In this document: in pieces, positions 24,548 through 33,803 of the stretch | How the letters are laid out: the number at the start of each line of letters is the position of its first letter | How positions within the stretch are numbered: position 1 is the stretch's first letter | The notes under the pieces: generated by a model | Told to the model about the DNA's origin: nothing | The model's input: only the letters and a program-made list of their open reading frames with translations | The model's database searches: none | Translations under genes and position numbers: made by a program | Assembly (NCBI GenBank): GCA_963695155.1 | Contig: CAVOGD010000005.1 | Coordinates: 62,001-126,000 of the forward strand | Reading direction: 5' to 3' | Source of the DNA: SG8-30 sp963695155 | GTDB lineage: Bacteria > Pseudomonadota > Gammaproteobacteria > Steroidobacterales > Steroidobacteraceae | DNA length: 64,000 bases

Positions 24548-26143
24548 GTGCGCTACCAGACCGATGTGGTCGTCGTCGGCGGAGGCATCGCCGGCATTGC
24601 CGCCGCCATCGAGCTCCTGAACCGCGGCCGGCACGTGCTGCTGCTGGATCGCGACGCCGAGGAGAACTTCGGCGGCCTGGCGAAGGAAAGCTTCGGCGGC
24701 ATCTGGTTCGCCGGCACGCCGCTGCAGCGCAAGCGCAAGATCGAGGACGGCCCCGAGCTCGGGCTGGCCGACTGGCTGAGTTTCGGCGAGATCGACCCCG
24801 GCGACCGCTGGCCGCGCGCCTGGGCCGAGGCCTACGTGCAGCGCTGCGTGCCGGAAGTCTACGAATGGCTGACGCGGCTCGGCATCCGCTTCATGCCGTT
24901 GCCGATGTGGGTCGAGCGCGGCCTGCACGTGCCGGGCAACTCGGTGCCGCGCTGGCATGTCGTGTGGGGCACCGGCCATGAGCTCACCACCCGCCTCACG
25001 GCGCAACTGCTGAGCCATCCCGCCGTCAAGCGGCTGGAGCGGCGCTTCGGCCATCGCGTGGACGAGCTGGTCACCGGCAACGGCCATGTCACCGGCTGCC
25101 GCGGCGTGATCGAGGAATCCGGGGTCGTCTTCGAGGCGCGCGCCGAGTCGGTGGTGATCGCCGCCGGCGGCATCAACGGCGACATCGACCGCGTGCGGCG
25201 GCACTGGCCCGCGGACTGGTCGCGCCCGCCCGAGGTCATCCTCAACGGCTCGCATCGCTTCGCGGACGGCACGCTGCACGACGCGGCCCAGCGGGTCGGC
25301 GCGACCGTCACGCACCTCGACTGGCAGTGGAACTACGCGGCGGGCGTGCCGCACTGGCGGCCGCGCAAGCCGGGCCACGGCCTGTCGCTGGTGCCGCCCA
25401 AGTCCGCGCTGTGGCTCAACTGGCGCGGCGAGCGCATCGGGCCGATGCCGCTGGTCGCCGGCTACGACACGCACGACCTGGTCGCACAGGTCTGCCGGCA
25501 GCAGCGCGGCTACTCCTGGCAGCTGCTGAACCGGCGCATCGCGCTGAAGGAGCTCGCCATCTCCGGCGCCGAGTTCAATCCCGCCTTCCGCGACATGAAG
25601 CGCCTGCAGGTCCTGCGCGACCTGCTGTTCGGCAACCGCTGGCTGTACGGCGAGTTGAAGCGCAACTGCGACGACTTCGTGGTGGCCGACACGCTGGAGG
25701 AACTGGTCGAGCGCATGAACGCGCTGGCCGGCGACGAAGCGGTGCAGCTCGAGGCCGTGCGCGACGCCGCGACCCGCTACGACGGCTGCATCGCGCGCGG
25801 CCCGCGCTTCCACAACGACGAGCAGCTCCGGCGCATCGAGTTCGCGCGGCGCTGGCCCGGCGACCGGCTGCGCACCTGCAGGTTCCAGCCCATCCTCGAC
25901 CCGCGCGCCCGTCCGCTGGTCGCGATCCGCGAGTTCATCATCAGCCGCAAGAGCATGGGCGGGCTGCAGACCGACCTGGATTCACGGGTGCTGGGCGCCG
26001 ACGGCAGGCCGCTGCGCGGCCTGTATGCCGCCGGCGAGGCCGCCGGGTTCGGCGGCGGCGGCATGAACGGCAAGCGCGGCCTGGAGGGCACGTTCCTGGG
26101 TGGCTGTATCTTCGGCGGCAGGATCGCCGGCAAGGTGGCATGA
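24548..26143 (+). CDS. FAD-binding dehydrogenase (3-ketosteroid dehydrogenase/fumarate reductase-like flavoprotein)
   Basis: A flavoprotein of about 531 residues. The dinucleotide-binding motif VVVVGGGIAGIAAAIEL is at the N-terminus, with GGLAKESFGGIWFAG shortly after, a substrate-cap region in the middle and the second FAD motif GLYAAGEAAGFGGGGMNGKRGLEGTFLGGCIFGGRIAG at the end (given here as recognised elements). The enzyme group is annotated only as FAD-binding dehydrogenase and is related to 3-ketosteroid-delta-1-dehydrogenase; the substrate is not known. Start: the GTG at 24548 has GAGG upstream and begins six residues before the motif; GTG 24503 is an alternative. Its stop overlaps the next start. 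Confidence 0.82.
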   Translation: MRYQTDVVVVGGGIAGIAAAIELLNRGRHVLLLDRDAEENFGGLAKESFGGIWFAGTPLQRKRKIEDGPELGLADWLSFGEIDPGDRWPRAWAEAYVQRCVPEVYEWLTRLGIRFMPLPMWVERGLHVPGNSVPRWHVVWGTGHELTTRLTAQLLSHPAVKRLERRFGHRVDELVTGNGHVTGCRGVIEESGVVFEARAESVVIAAGGINGDIDRVRRHWPADWSRPPEVILNGSHRFADGTLHDAAQRVGATVTHLDWQWNYAAGVPHWRPRKPGHGLSLVPPKSALWLNWRGERIGPMPLVAGYDTHDLVAQVCRQQRGYSWQLLNRRIALKELAISGAEFNPAFRDMKRLQVLRDLLFGNRWLYGELKRNCDDFVVADTLEELVERMNALAGDEAVQLEAVRDAATRYDGCIARGPRFHNDEQLRRIEFARRWPGDRLRTCRFQPILDPRARPLVAIREFIISRKSMGGLQTDLDSRVLGADGRPLRGLYAAGEAAGFGGGGMNGKRGLEGTFLGGCIFGGRIAGKVA

Positions 26144-27279
26144 GCATGAAGCTGAACGACGCGATCAACATAGAAGACCTGCGGGCCATCGCCCGGCGGC
26201 GGCTGCCGCGGTTCGTGTTCGACTACGTGGACGGCGGCGCCGAGGACGAGCGCACGCTGCGCGGCAACCGCGAGGCGTTTGCGCGGCTGCGCTTCCGGCC
26301 GCATACGCTGCGCGACGTGGCGCAGCGCGAACTCGCGGCGCCGGTCCTGGGGAAGAGCGCCACCCTGCCGGCCATCGTGGGCCCGACCGGCCTGAACGGC
26401 CTGTCGTGGCGCGACGGCGACCTGGCGCTGGCCCGCGCCACGACCGCGGCCGGGCTGCCGTTCGTGGTGTCCACGGTGTCCATGAGCCTGCTCGAGGACA
26501 TCGCGCGCGAAGCGCCCGGACGGCTGTGGCTGCAGGCCTACGTGTTCCGCGAGCGCGACATCACGACCAGGATCATCGCGCGGGCGCGCGACGCTGACTA
26601 CGAGGCGGTCATCGTCACCAGCGACTTTCCCGCCGCCGGCAAGCGCGAGCGGGACTTCCGCAGCGGCCTGCTGCCGGCGCAGCAGTTCACGCTGGCGACG
26701 AAGTTCGACATCCTGCTCCACCCGCGGTGGCTGGCCACGGTCGCCACGCGGCGGCCACGCTTCGTCAACGTGGAACGTGAACTCCCCGCCGGGCAGGGCG
26801 TCAACGCATTCGTCGGCCACGGCATGTTCGATCCGTCGCTCGACTGGGACGACCTGGCCCGCTACCGCGACCTGTGGCGCGGCAAGCTGCTGCTGAAGGG
26901 CGTGCTGCGCGCCGACGACGCCGAGCGCGCCGTGGCGCTGGGCGTGGACGGGGTGATCCTGTCCAACCACGGCGGCCGGCAGCTCGATGGCGCGATCAGC
27001 GGCATGGACGCGCTGCCCGAAGTGGCCGCCGCGGTCGGCGGCAAGGCGTCGCTCATCGTGGACGGCGGCGTGACGCGCGGATCGGACATCGCCAAGGCGG
27101 TCGCGCTCGGCGCCGAGGCCGTGATCCTGGGCCGCGCGCCGGTCTACGGGCTGGCGGCCGGCGGCTCCGCCGGCGTGGCGCGGGCGCTGGAGATCCTGCG
27201 CGACGAATACGACCGCACGCTGGCGCTGACCGGCTGCCGGACGACGGCGGAATTGAGCGCGGATTTGTTGGCCGCATAG
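26140..27279 (+). CDS. FMN-dependent alpha-hydroxy acid dehydrogenase
   Basis: A 379-residue TIM-barrel flavoenzyme of the lactate/glycolate/mandelate oxidising family. Conserved parts: FDYVDGGAEDERTLRGN near the N-terminus, LQAYVFRERD, TSDFPAAGKRERDFRSG, the Lys in LLLKGVL, the active-site SNHGGRQLD, and the FMN phosphate site IVDGGVTRGSDIAKAVALGA. It oxidises an L-2-hydroxy acid to a 2-oxo acid, passing electrons to quinone, cytochrome or oxygen. The ATG overlaps the stop of the FAD dehydrogenase by four bases, so the two are co-translated and probably act on the same substrate pathway. The substrate cannot be told from sequence. Confidence 0.9.
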   Translation: MSMKLNDAINIEDLRAIARRRLPRFVFDYVDGGAEDERTLRGNREAFARLRFRPHTLRDVAQRELAAPVLGKSATLPAIVGPTGLNGLSWRDGDLALARATTAAGLPFVVSTVSMSLLEDIAREAPGRLWLQAYVFRERDITTRIIARARDADYEAVIVTSDFPAAGKRERDFRSGLLPAQQFTLATKFDILLHPRWLATVATRRPRFVNVERELPAGQGVNAFVGHGMFDPSLDWDDLARYRDLWRGKLLLKGVLRADDAERAVALGVDGVILSNHGGRQLDGAISGMDALPEVAAAVGGKASLIVDGGVTRGSDIAKAVALGAEAVILGRAPVYGLAAGGSAGVARALEILRDEYDRTLALTGCRTTAELSADLLAA

Positions 27280-27281
27280 GA

Positions 27282-27442
27282 GGGGTCAGACCCCGAAACG
27301 GGGTCAGACCCCAATCAAGGACAGACCCCAATCGGAGAAGGAGTCTGACCCCTCTCAGGGGTCTGACTCCTCCGAACCACTCATGACGGCACTTCGCTTC
27401 CATCGCCCACGGGGTCTGACCCTTCCAGGGTCTGACCCCTCC
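27282..27442. repeat. Cluster of GGGGTCAGACCCC palindromic repeats (cluster 1)
   Basis: About six copies of GGGGTCAGACCCC or its degenerate forms (GAGTCTGACCCC, GGGTCTGACTCC) fill the gap between the FMN dehydrogenase stop and the trmB start, beginning three bases after the stop codon. Each copy is itself a palindrome around a central A/T. Confidence 0.9.
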
Positions 27443-27468
27443 TGTTCCGCCCGACGAGACCGCAGTCC

Positions 27469-28248
27469 GTGAGCGACAACCAGCACTACCCACGTCGCGC
27501 GATCCGCAGCTTCGTGCAGCGCGCGGGCCGCATCACGCGCGCCCAGCAGCGCGCGCTCGACGAGTTGTGGCCGCGTTTCGGCATCGACGCCGGCGACGGC
27601 CGCCTCGACTTCCCGGCACTCTTCGGCCGCAGCGCGCCGGTCGTCATGGAAATCGGCATGGGGGACGGCGAGACCCTGCTGGAACTCGCTGCCGGCGCCC
27701 CCGGCACGGACTTCCTCGGCGTCGAGGTGCACCGCCCCGGCCTGGGGCACTGCCTGCTGGGCGTCGAGGCGCGCGGGCTCGCCAACGTGCGGCTCATCGC
27801 CCAGGACGCCGTGGACGTTCTTGCGGCACGCATCGCCGACGCCTCGTTGGACGAGGTGCTGCTGTACTTCCCGGACCCGTGGCCCAAGAAGCGGCACCAC
27901 AAGCGGCGCATCGTGCAGCCGGCCTTCGTGGAGCTCGTGGCGCTGCGCCTGAAGCCCGGCGGCGCCTTCAGGCTGGCCACCGACTGGGCTCCATATGCGG
28001 AGCACATGCGGGACGTCATGGCCGGCTGCGCGGTGTTCACACCCGCCTCGGCAGCGGGCGCACGCGTCGCGCGTCCCGCAGCACGCCCCCTGACGAAGTT
28101 CGAGCGGCGCGGCGAGCGCCTGGGCCACGAGGTGTTCGACTTCGAGTACCGGAGAGTGGCTGGTTCCCAGGAGGGGTCAGACCCCCAAGGGGGGTCAGAC
28201 CCCGATCCAGGAGATCGACCTCGGGGTCTGACCCTTCCAGGGGTCTGA
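27469..28248 (+). CDS. trmB: tRNA (guanine-N7-)-methyltransferase, 3' end extended by repeats
   Basis: A 259-residue SAM-dependent methyltransferase that forms m7G46 in tRNA. The family features are MEIGMGDGETLLELA (SAM site), FLGVEVHRPG, DEVLLYFPDPWPKKRHHKRRIV and the C-terminal TKFERRGERLGHEVFDF. TrmB normally ends a few residues after this point (about residue 232). Here the frame continues for roughly 25 residues that are encoded by the palindromic repeat cluster starting at 28171 (EGSDPQGGSDPDPGDRPRG). The start is the GTG at 27469, the only start near RSFVQRAGRIT. The methyltransferase core looks intact. Confidence 0.93.
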   Translation: MSDNQHYPRRAIRSFVQRAGRITRAQQRALDELWPRFGIDAGDGRLDFPALFGRSAPVVMEIGMGDGETLLELAAGAPGTDFLGVEVHRPGLGHCLLGVEARGLANVRLIAQDAVDVLAARIADASLDEVLLYFPDPWPKKRHHKRRIVQPAFVELVALRLKPGGAFRLATDWAPYAEHMRDVMAGCAVFTPASAAGARVARPAARPLTKFERRGERLGHEVFDFEYRRVAGSQEGSDPQGGSDPDPGDRPRGLTLPGV

Positions 28249-28270
28249 CCCTTCCAGGGTCTGACCCCTC
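28171..28270. repeat. Cluster of GGGGTCAGACCCC repeats (cluster 2), overlapping trmB 3' end
   Basis: Five copies of the palindrome, the first two in GGGGTCAGACCCC orientation and the next three written as GGGTCTGACCC. The left part is translated as the tail of trmB; the right part abuts the terminator of the cytochrome gene. Confidence 0.9.
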
Positions 28271-28279
28271 CAAAGAAAA

Positions 28280-28306
28280 GGCCGGGGGAGCATGGCTCCC
28301 CCGGCC
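28280..28306 (-). terminator. Terminator of the decaheme cytochrome gene
   Basis: A perfect 12-bp stem, GGCCGGGGGAGC / GCTCCCCCGGCC, with a three-base loop. On the minus strand it is followed by TTTTCTTTG, which fits termination of the leftward cytochrome transcript; on the plus strand no T run follows. Confidence 0.8.
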
Positions 28307-28332
28307 GAGTAGTTGCTTAGCTTGTTAGCGGA

Positions 28333-30838
28333 TCAGCGCTGGTGCGCTGCCACCGCGTCTGCCGACCGGCCCGGGCCGTGGCACAGCACGCAGGTTTCGA
28401 CGCCGCCGCCGGCGTTCTGCTGCATGTGGGCCGTGCCCAGCCAATCGTCGTGGCAGCTCTGGCAGGCCGCCGAGGTCGGCGGCAATTCGGTCTTGGTGCC
28501 GGCAGCGCGCCTGTACCGCAACCACGCTCCACAGCGCGTTCTGGTCGAGCGGCAGGTCATAGCTGCTCGTGCTTGCATGGCAGGCACCGCACTCGGACAG
28601 CCGCGTCGGATAGCCGATGTGATCGAAGTCGTAGGCGCCGTTGCCACTGCCACCCGCCGGCGTGCCGCGGATGAAGTTGAACGGAATGACCCGCTTGGAG
28701 GAAGCGTGCAGGCCGTGCACCAGGTCCTTCATGTTCATCGGCTTCTCGGCGAACGGGAGCCAGCCGGCGACCTCGGTCGACGAGAAGAGGATCGTGCCCG
28801 CCGCCGGCGGCGCCGGACCGGTACCGGCCCTCTCGAGCCAGCCAGCGAACGTGTTGCTGCTCGAGGTCTCCGGGTTGTGGCACATCGCGCAGTGCGTGAT
28901 GTTGTTGCGGCGTCCGCTGTTGCTGTGGAAGCCGAGGCCCTCATGGCAGGTCAGGCACAGGTTGATGTCCGCAACGCTGCGGCGCGGGGTGCCCACGAAG
29001 CCAACGACCGCGTCGCCACCCAGGTTGACGCCGTTCACGGTCAGGTAGCTTTCGATGGCCACGCTCTGCAACACGGAACCGGCCGGGAAGGCCAACGGAG
29101 TCGTCGGGTGGATACCAGCGACGGTCGTGAAGTAGCCGTTCGCATCCGGGCCCGTGCGCCCGGCGATGAGGCCGCTCGTGCCCAGGTTGACGACAGCGGC
29201 TGGTCCACCTTGGAGAAGCCCGCCCACTGCGTGTACGGGTTGTCGCCGGAGCCGAACGAAGGCTACGGGCCGCCCCACCCGCGTTGTTCCAGTCCACCGG
29301 CGACGCGATGACTGCGCCGTTGGGCAGCGTGTCCGACATGCTCCAGGCGATCTTGAACGGGTTGGATACCGCCGAACGACACGCCTGCCGGCAGGCTCTT
29401 CAGGTTGATCGGCATGCCGTCGAGCATCACGCGGAAGTTGACGATCGGCTGGTTGGAAGCGTTCACCGTCACCGAGGCGATCTGGTAGGAGACCGTCTGC
29501 AGGCCGGCCGGCAGTTCCGGGTTGTTCGGCGTGTTGTAGACCGTTGCATGCTTCGGCGCGACCGGCTGGATCGCCGTCGGACCGTGGCACAGGATGCACG
29601 CCGCATCGTCCGTGTGGGTGCCGTAGTGGGCCGCGAAGTTGACGGCGCCCGCCGGCGGGACCGTGCCGTCGTGGCAGGTTCCGCAGGCGCGCCGGCTGAT
29701 GCGCGTCGTCCAGGCCGTCTGGTCCGCCGCCGGCCGGTTGGCCGGCTGCGTGATGCGCTGGTTGTTGTGGCAGGTACGGCAGTTCGTGATGTCCTGCGGA
29801 TAGGTGACGTGCGAATAGTCGTGGCTGCTGGCCGTGTAGCCCGTCGCCGCGGCATGCAGCTTGTGGATCATGGTCGACAGGTCGAGCGGCACCCAGTTGG
29901 TGTCGGTCGAGGCATAGGTGTCGTACATGCCCGGGTTGTGGCAATAGCCGCAGGCGTTCACGTCGAAGCGGCGGTCGCCATGGAAGTACAGGACCTTGGC
30001 GCGGGCCGAGACGTCCTCGGCATGGCAGGCGCCGCAGGACTCGCCGGTGACCACCTGGTTCGCCAGCACGGCCTGCAGGGTCGGCAGCGAGGCCGGCACG
30101 AAGTCCTTCACCACATTCAGGAACACGCCGCTGTCGCGGCCGATGATCACGAGGCGGTGCACGGCGCTTGGCGCGTAGGCCAGGTCGAGCGCGGCCAGGA
30201 TCGGCGTCGAGGCCGCTGACGTGAGCGTGCCGCTCGTGCTGACGACGGAGGTCGAGCAGCTGCCGGCCGGCTCAGTGCCGCTGCCGTAGTACTGGAAGGT
30301 CGCGGCCGCCCTGAGGTCGGTGCAGAACGTGTAGCGTATACACGCCCGGCGATCCGGCCACCGCGGTCGCCGTTGCGCGTTCACCGGACGGACGCAGCAC
30401 CCGGACGGTGCCGCCCGAACGCACGGCGGAACGGTTGATGTAGCTCTGCCAGTAGGCCGGCTTGGCCGCCGTGGCCGGAACCAGCTTGGAGAGGGAGAAT
30501 TCGAAGCTGCTGGCGCCCGTGACGGGCAGCCCGGCAGCGTCCCTGACCTCGAACGTCACCGTCGCCAGGCCGGCGCCAGTCGCCGGAATGGTGATGCTGG
30601 TGACCGTGCCCGTCAGGTCGCCGCTCAGCGCACCGGTCGGCGTCGGCGTGGGAGCCGGCGTTCCCGGAGGACCGGCGGGACCGACGGGACCGACCGGACC
30701 GGCCGTACCGGCCGGGCCTTGGGCCCCAGGGGCTCCGTCGGAGCCGTTATCGCAGCCGGCCATGCCCGCTGCCAACAAGGCCGCCAGCGCGACGCCGGCC
30801 AACCTGCTCAAAGTGGTCCTGCCCGTCAAGGACGTCAT
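28333..30838 (-). pseudogene. Decaheme c-type cytochrome, OmcA/MtrC family, with five frameshifts
   Basis: Joined across frames the gene would encode about 834 residues: a lipoprotein signal (LAALLAAGMAGCD), a collagen-like GPxGP segment and Pro-rich linker, a beta domain, then exactly ten CxxCH haem sites in two groups of five (CGACH, CGYCH, CRTCH, CGTCH, CILCH; CLTCH, CAMCH, CGACH, CQSCH, CVLCH). This is the OmcA/MtrC plan for outer-surface cytochromes that pass electrons to minerals or partner cells. Frame changes are needed near 30335, 29364, 29261, 29203 and 28510, some adding and some losing a base. The ribosome site and terminator are intact. No mtrA/mtrB partners are in the window. 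Confidence 0.85.
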
Positions 30839-30912
30839 GGTCCTCTCCCTTTGGTGAATGCTTATGCGTTTTGCGGCAGCGCAACAACTTTTGCCGCCGT
30901 TCGACCCGAAAC

Positions 30913-30926
30913 GGTAGTCCTACCGC
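30913..30926. promoter_or_regulatory. Palindrome upstream of the cytochrome gene
   Basis: CGGTAG, two bases, CTACCG, about 75 bases before the cytochrome start codon, in an AT-richer upstream region. It may be an operator; no family is suggested by the sequence. Confidence 0.3.
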
Positions 30927-31036
30927 AACCCCGGTTTAATTAGGGCTTACGCAAGCACCTTAGGTACTTGCCGCAGTGCGCGCCTTCCGCGACTTGATTT
31001 CCTCAGGTTTTTGCCTGCGGACAGATGCGGTTGTCG

Positions 31037-31657
31037 TCAGGCAAACGCGCCCCTGAGGCCGTCGATCATGAACTGCACGGCCAGCGCCGCCAGCACGACG
31101 CCCGTCAGGCGGCTCACGACGTGGGCGCCGGTCACGCCCATCACGCGCATCACGGCGGGCGCCAGGAACATCAGCGCCAGCGTGATGAGCAGCACCACGG
31201 CGATCACGCCCAGCAGGCCGAGCGCCAGGACCGTGCCCGGCTGCAGCGTGCCGAAGGTCAGCAGCACGGTCGCCATCGCGCCCGGGCCCGCGATGAACGG
31301 GAAGGCCAGCGGAAACACCGAGATGTCCGCGCGGTGCTGCACCTCGGTCTTCTCCTCGCTGGTGGTCTTCGTGCCCGACTCGCGCGCGAACACCATTTCC
31401 AGCGCGATCAGGAACAGCATCACGCCGCCCGCGATGCGAAACGCGTCGATGCTGATGTTCATGATGCGGATGAACCACGAGCCGCCCAGCGCGAACAGCG
31501 TGAGCACGACGCCGGACACGGCGATCGCCTTGATCGCCATGCGGCGCCGGTAGGCCAGGTCGGCGCCTTCCGTCAGCCCGGCGAACACCGGCACCAGCGT
31601 GACCGGCTCGACGATCACGAAGAACAGCACGAAGAACTTGACCAGCTCGTCGATCAT
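31037..31657 (-). CDS. marC: MarC family integral membrane protein
   Basis: A 206-residue protein with six transmembrane segments. The opening FFVLFFVIVEPVTLVPVFAGLTEG, the AFRIAGGVMLFLIALEMVF segment and FPLAFPFIAGPGAMATVLL are the conserved parts of the MarC/UPF0056 family. Despite the name, no antibiotic-resistance role has been shown for the family and its transport substrate is unknown. Its ATG overlaps the stop of ampG by four bases (ATGA), so it is the last gene of an xthA-ampG-marC operon. Confidence 0.92.
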   Translation of the reverse strand: MIDELVKFFVLFFVIVEPVTLVPVFAGLTEGADLAYRRRMAIKAIAVSGVVLTLFALGGSWFIRIMNISIDAFRIAGGVMLFLIALEMVFARESGTKTTSEEKTEVQHRADISVFPLAFPFIAGPGAMATVLLTFGTLQPGTVLALGLLGVIAVVLLITLALMFLAPAVMRVMGVTGAHVVSRLTGVVLAALAVQFMIDGLRGAFA

Positions 31658-32961
31658 GGGTGCTCCGCCGCGCCGGCGCGGTCCGCCGCGGCGCGCCGGT
31701 GCTCCAGGGCCGTGATCCGGTCGCGCAGCGCCCACATCATGACGAGTCCCGGCAGCGCGGTGAAGAAGGTGATGAGGAAGAACGTGGTCCAGCCCACGTG
31801 GTCGGCCAGGTACCCGGCGGGCCAGCCCAGCACGTTGCGCGGCAGCACCGCCAGCGCCGACAGGAGCGCGTACTGGAAGGCGCTGAAGCGGATGTCGCAC
31901 ATCGCCATGACGAACACGACCAGCGCGGTGTTGCCCATGGCGCCGAAGAAGTTGTCGAGCGCCACCGCCACGACCATCACCGTCATGTCGTGGCCGGCGA
32001 CCGAGACGCCCATGTACAGCAGGTTGGTGACGGCCTGCAGCGCCCCGAACACCAGCAGCGCACGCAGCAGGCCCATGCGCATGATCAGCACGCCGCCGGC
32101 GATGGCGCCGGCCACGTTCGCCGCCAGCATCACGGTCTTGGTGGCGATGCCGATCTCGGTCTTGCTGAACCCCACGTCCATGAGGAACGGCGTGAACAGC
32201 CTGAGCGCGAAGGCATCCCCCACCTTGTACAGCACCAGCGCCAGGATCAGCACCAGCGTACCCGGGCTGGCCAGCAGCTGGCCGAGCGGTCCGGTCACCG
32301 CCTCGCGCAAAGTGCGCGGCGGGGCGACCCGGCGCTCCGGCTCGGGCGCCCAGGCGGTGGCCGCCATGAAGGCCGCCATGGCCGCCGCCATCACCAGGTA
32401 GGTGGCCCGCCAGCCCGCGGTGTCGGCCAGCACCAGCGCGCCGGCATAGGCGAAGTAGGCGCTGGCGCGATAGCCGAGGTTGGCGGCCGTCGCCGCGGGG
32501 CCCCGCTCCACGGTGCGTGCGGCGTCCGTGCGGTAGGCGTCGATGACGATGTCCTGCGAGGCCGACAGCACGGCCACGACCAGCGCCACGAGGGCGAACG
32601 GCAGCAGGCCGCCCTCGGGGCCGTGGAACGCCATCCATGCCAGCGCGGCCGCCAGCGCGGCCTGGAACAGCATGATCCAGCCGCGGCGGCGGCCCAGCAG
32701 GGGCACCGCGTAGCGGTCCAGCAGCGGCGCCCACAGCGGCTTGGCCGTGTAGGCCAGCCCCACCAGCGACAACAGGCCGATGGTGGTGTTGGAGACGCCC
32801 GTGTCCTTGAGCCAGGCCTGCAGCGTCGCGTCCGTGAGGTTGTACGGCAGGCCCGAGGCCAGGCCCAGCAGCAGGAACGCGAGGATCCGCTCGTTGCCCA
32901 GCGACTGCCACAGCGTGGGCCGCCGGTCCGTTGCGTTCGCCTGGGTCGCCGTTTCAGCCAC
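31654..32961 (-). CDS. ampG: AmpG-like muropeptide permease (MFS)
   Basis: A 435-residue major-facilitator protein with about 12 transmembrane segments. LLLGLASGLPYNLTDATLQAWLKDTGVSNTTIG (seen as family elements), KPLWAPLLDRYAVPLLGRRRGW and the SASQDIVIDAYRTD motif are diagnostic of AmpG, which imports anhydro-muropeptides from cell-wall turnover for recycling. The start is a GTG at 32961 with GAGG seven bases upstream. It begins nine bases after xthA and overlaps marC. Confidence 0.9.
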   Translation of the reverse strand: MAETATQANATDRRPTLWQSLGNERILAFLLLGLASGLPYNLTDATLQAWLKDTGVSNTTIGLLSLVGLAYTAKPLWAPLLDRYAVPLLGRRRGWIMLFQAALAAALAWMAFHGPEGGLLPFALVALVVAVLSASQDIVIDAYRTDAARTVERGPAATAANLGYRASAYFAYAGALVLADTAGWRATYLVMAAAMAAFMAATAWAPEPERRVAPPRTLREAVTGPLGQLLASPGTLVLILALVLYKVGDAFALRLFTPFLMDVGFSKTEIGIATKTVMLAANVAGAIAGGVLIMRMGLLRALLVFGALQAVTNLLYMGVSVAGHDMTVMVVAVALDNFFGAMGNTALVVFVMAMCDIRFSAFQYALLSALAVLPRNVLGWPAGYLADHVGWTTFFLITFFTALPGLVMMWALRDRITALEHRRAAADRAGAAEHP

Positions 32962-32970
32962 GCTGTTTCC

Positions 32971-33742
32971 TCAGCCGAGATCGTAGTCCATCACCAGCGG
33001 CGCGTGATCGGAGAATCGCCTGGCCTTGTAGATCCGCGCGGCGCGGGCGCGGCCGCGCAGCCCCGGGCTCACGACCTGGTAATCGATGCGCCAGCCCACG
33101 TTCTTCGCCCAGGCCTGGCCGCGATTGGACCACCACGTGTACTGGTCGGGCCGCGGCTCCACCTCCCGGAAGGCGTCCACGAAGCCGGCCCGGCCGAACA
33201 GCTCGTCGAGCCAGGCACGCTCCTCGGGCAGGAAGCCCGAGTTCTTCTGGTTGGCGCGCCAGTTCCTGAGGTCGATCGGCCGGTGCGCGATGTTGAGGTC
33301 GCCGCACAGGATGGTGTCGCGCCGCCGCCGTTTCAGCGCCTCGAGGTGGGGCAGGAACGCCTCCAGGCAGCGGAATTTCGACGCCTGGCGCGCCGGGCCC
33401 GACGATCCGGACGGCAGGTACACGGACACCACCGACAGGCGGCCGAAGCGCGCCTCGATGTAGCGTCCTTCGCGGTCGAATTCGGCGACGCCGAAGCCCC
33501 GGATCACCCGGTCCGGCTCGCGCCCGCGAGAAGATCGCCACCCCGCTGTAGCCCTTCTTCTCGGCGTCGAAGTAATGGCAGTGGAACCCGGCCGGCCGGA
33601 ACTCGCCGTCGTCGAGCTGGTGCTCCTGGGCCTTGGTCTCCTGCAGGCAGACCACGTCGGCACGCTGGCGCGCCAGCCAGCGGAACAGCCCCTTGCGCGC
33701 GGCCGAGCGGATGCCGTTACAGTTCAGCGTGATGATGCGCAT
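32971..33742 (-). CDS. xthA: Exodeoxyribonuclease III / AP endonuclease, with a frameshift
   Basis: A base-excision-repair enzyme cleaving at abasic sites. The N-terminal MRIITLNCNGIRSA and LQETKAQEHQLDD (catalytic Glu) are in one frame; after AIFSR the frame changes and continues with DLNIAHRPIDLRN, GFVDAFREVEPRPDQYTWWS, NVGWRIDYQVVS and SDHAPLVMDY, covering the remaining catalytic Asp/His residues. Deleting one base from CCC at 33533-33535 joins the two into about 256 residues, the normal length. A conserved repair gene is more likely to be misread than lost. It leads the xthA-ampG-marC operon and is divergent from pyrE. Confidence 0.88.
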
Positions 33743-33803
33743 GCCGGTCCCGCGCGAAAGGCGTCATCATACGCAACTGCACGACCGGGCACGGAGACGA
33801 CAC

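Noticed and set aside
27282..28270. A CRISPR array made of the GGGGTCAGACCCC repeats
   Set aside because: Repeats are only 13 bases, palindromic, in both orientations, with irregular short gaps and no cas genes.
30640..30760. Collagen-like GPxGP triplets as a separate collagen-repeat protein
   Set aside because: They are a short linker in the N-terminal region of the decaheme cytochrome, a feature seen in other surface cytochromes.
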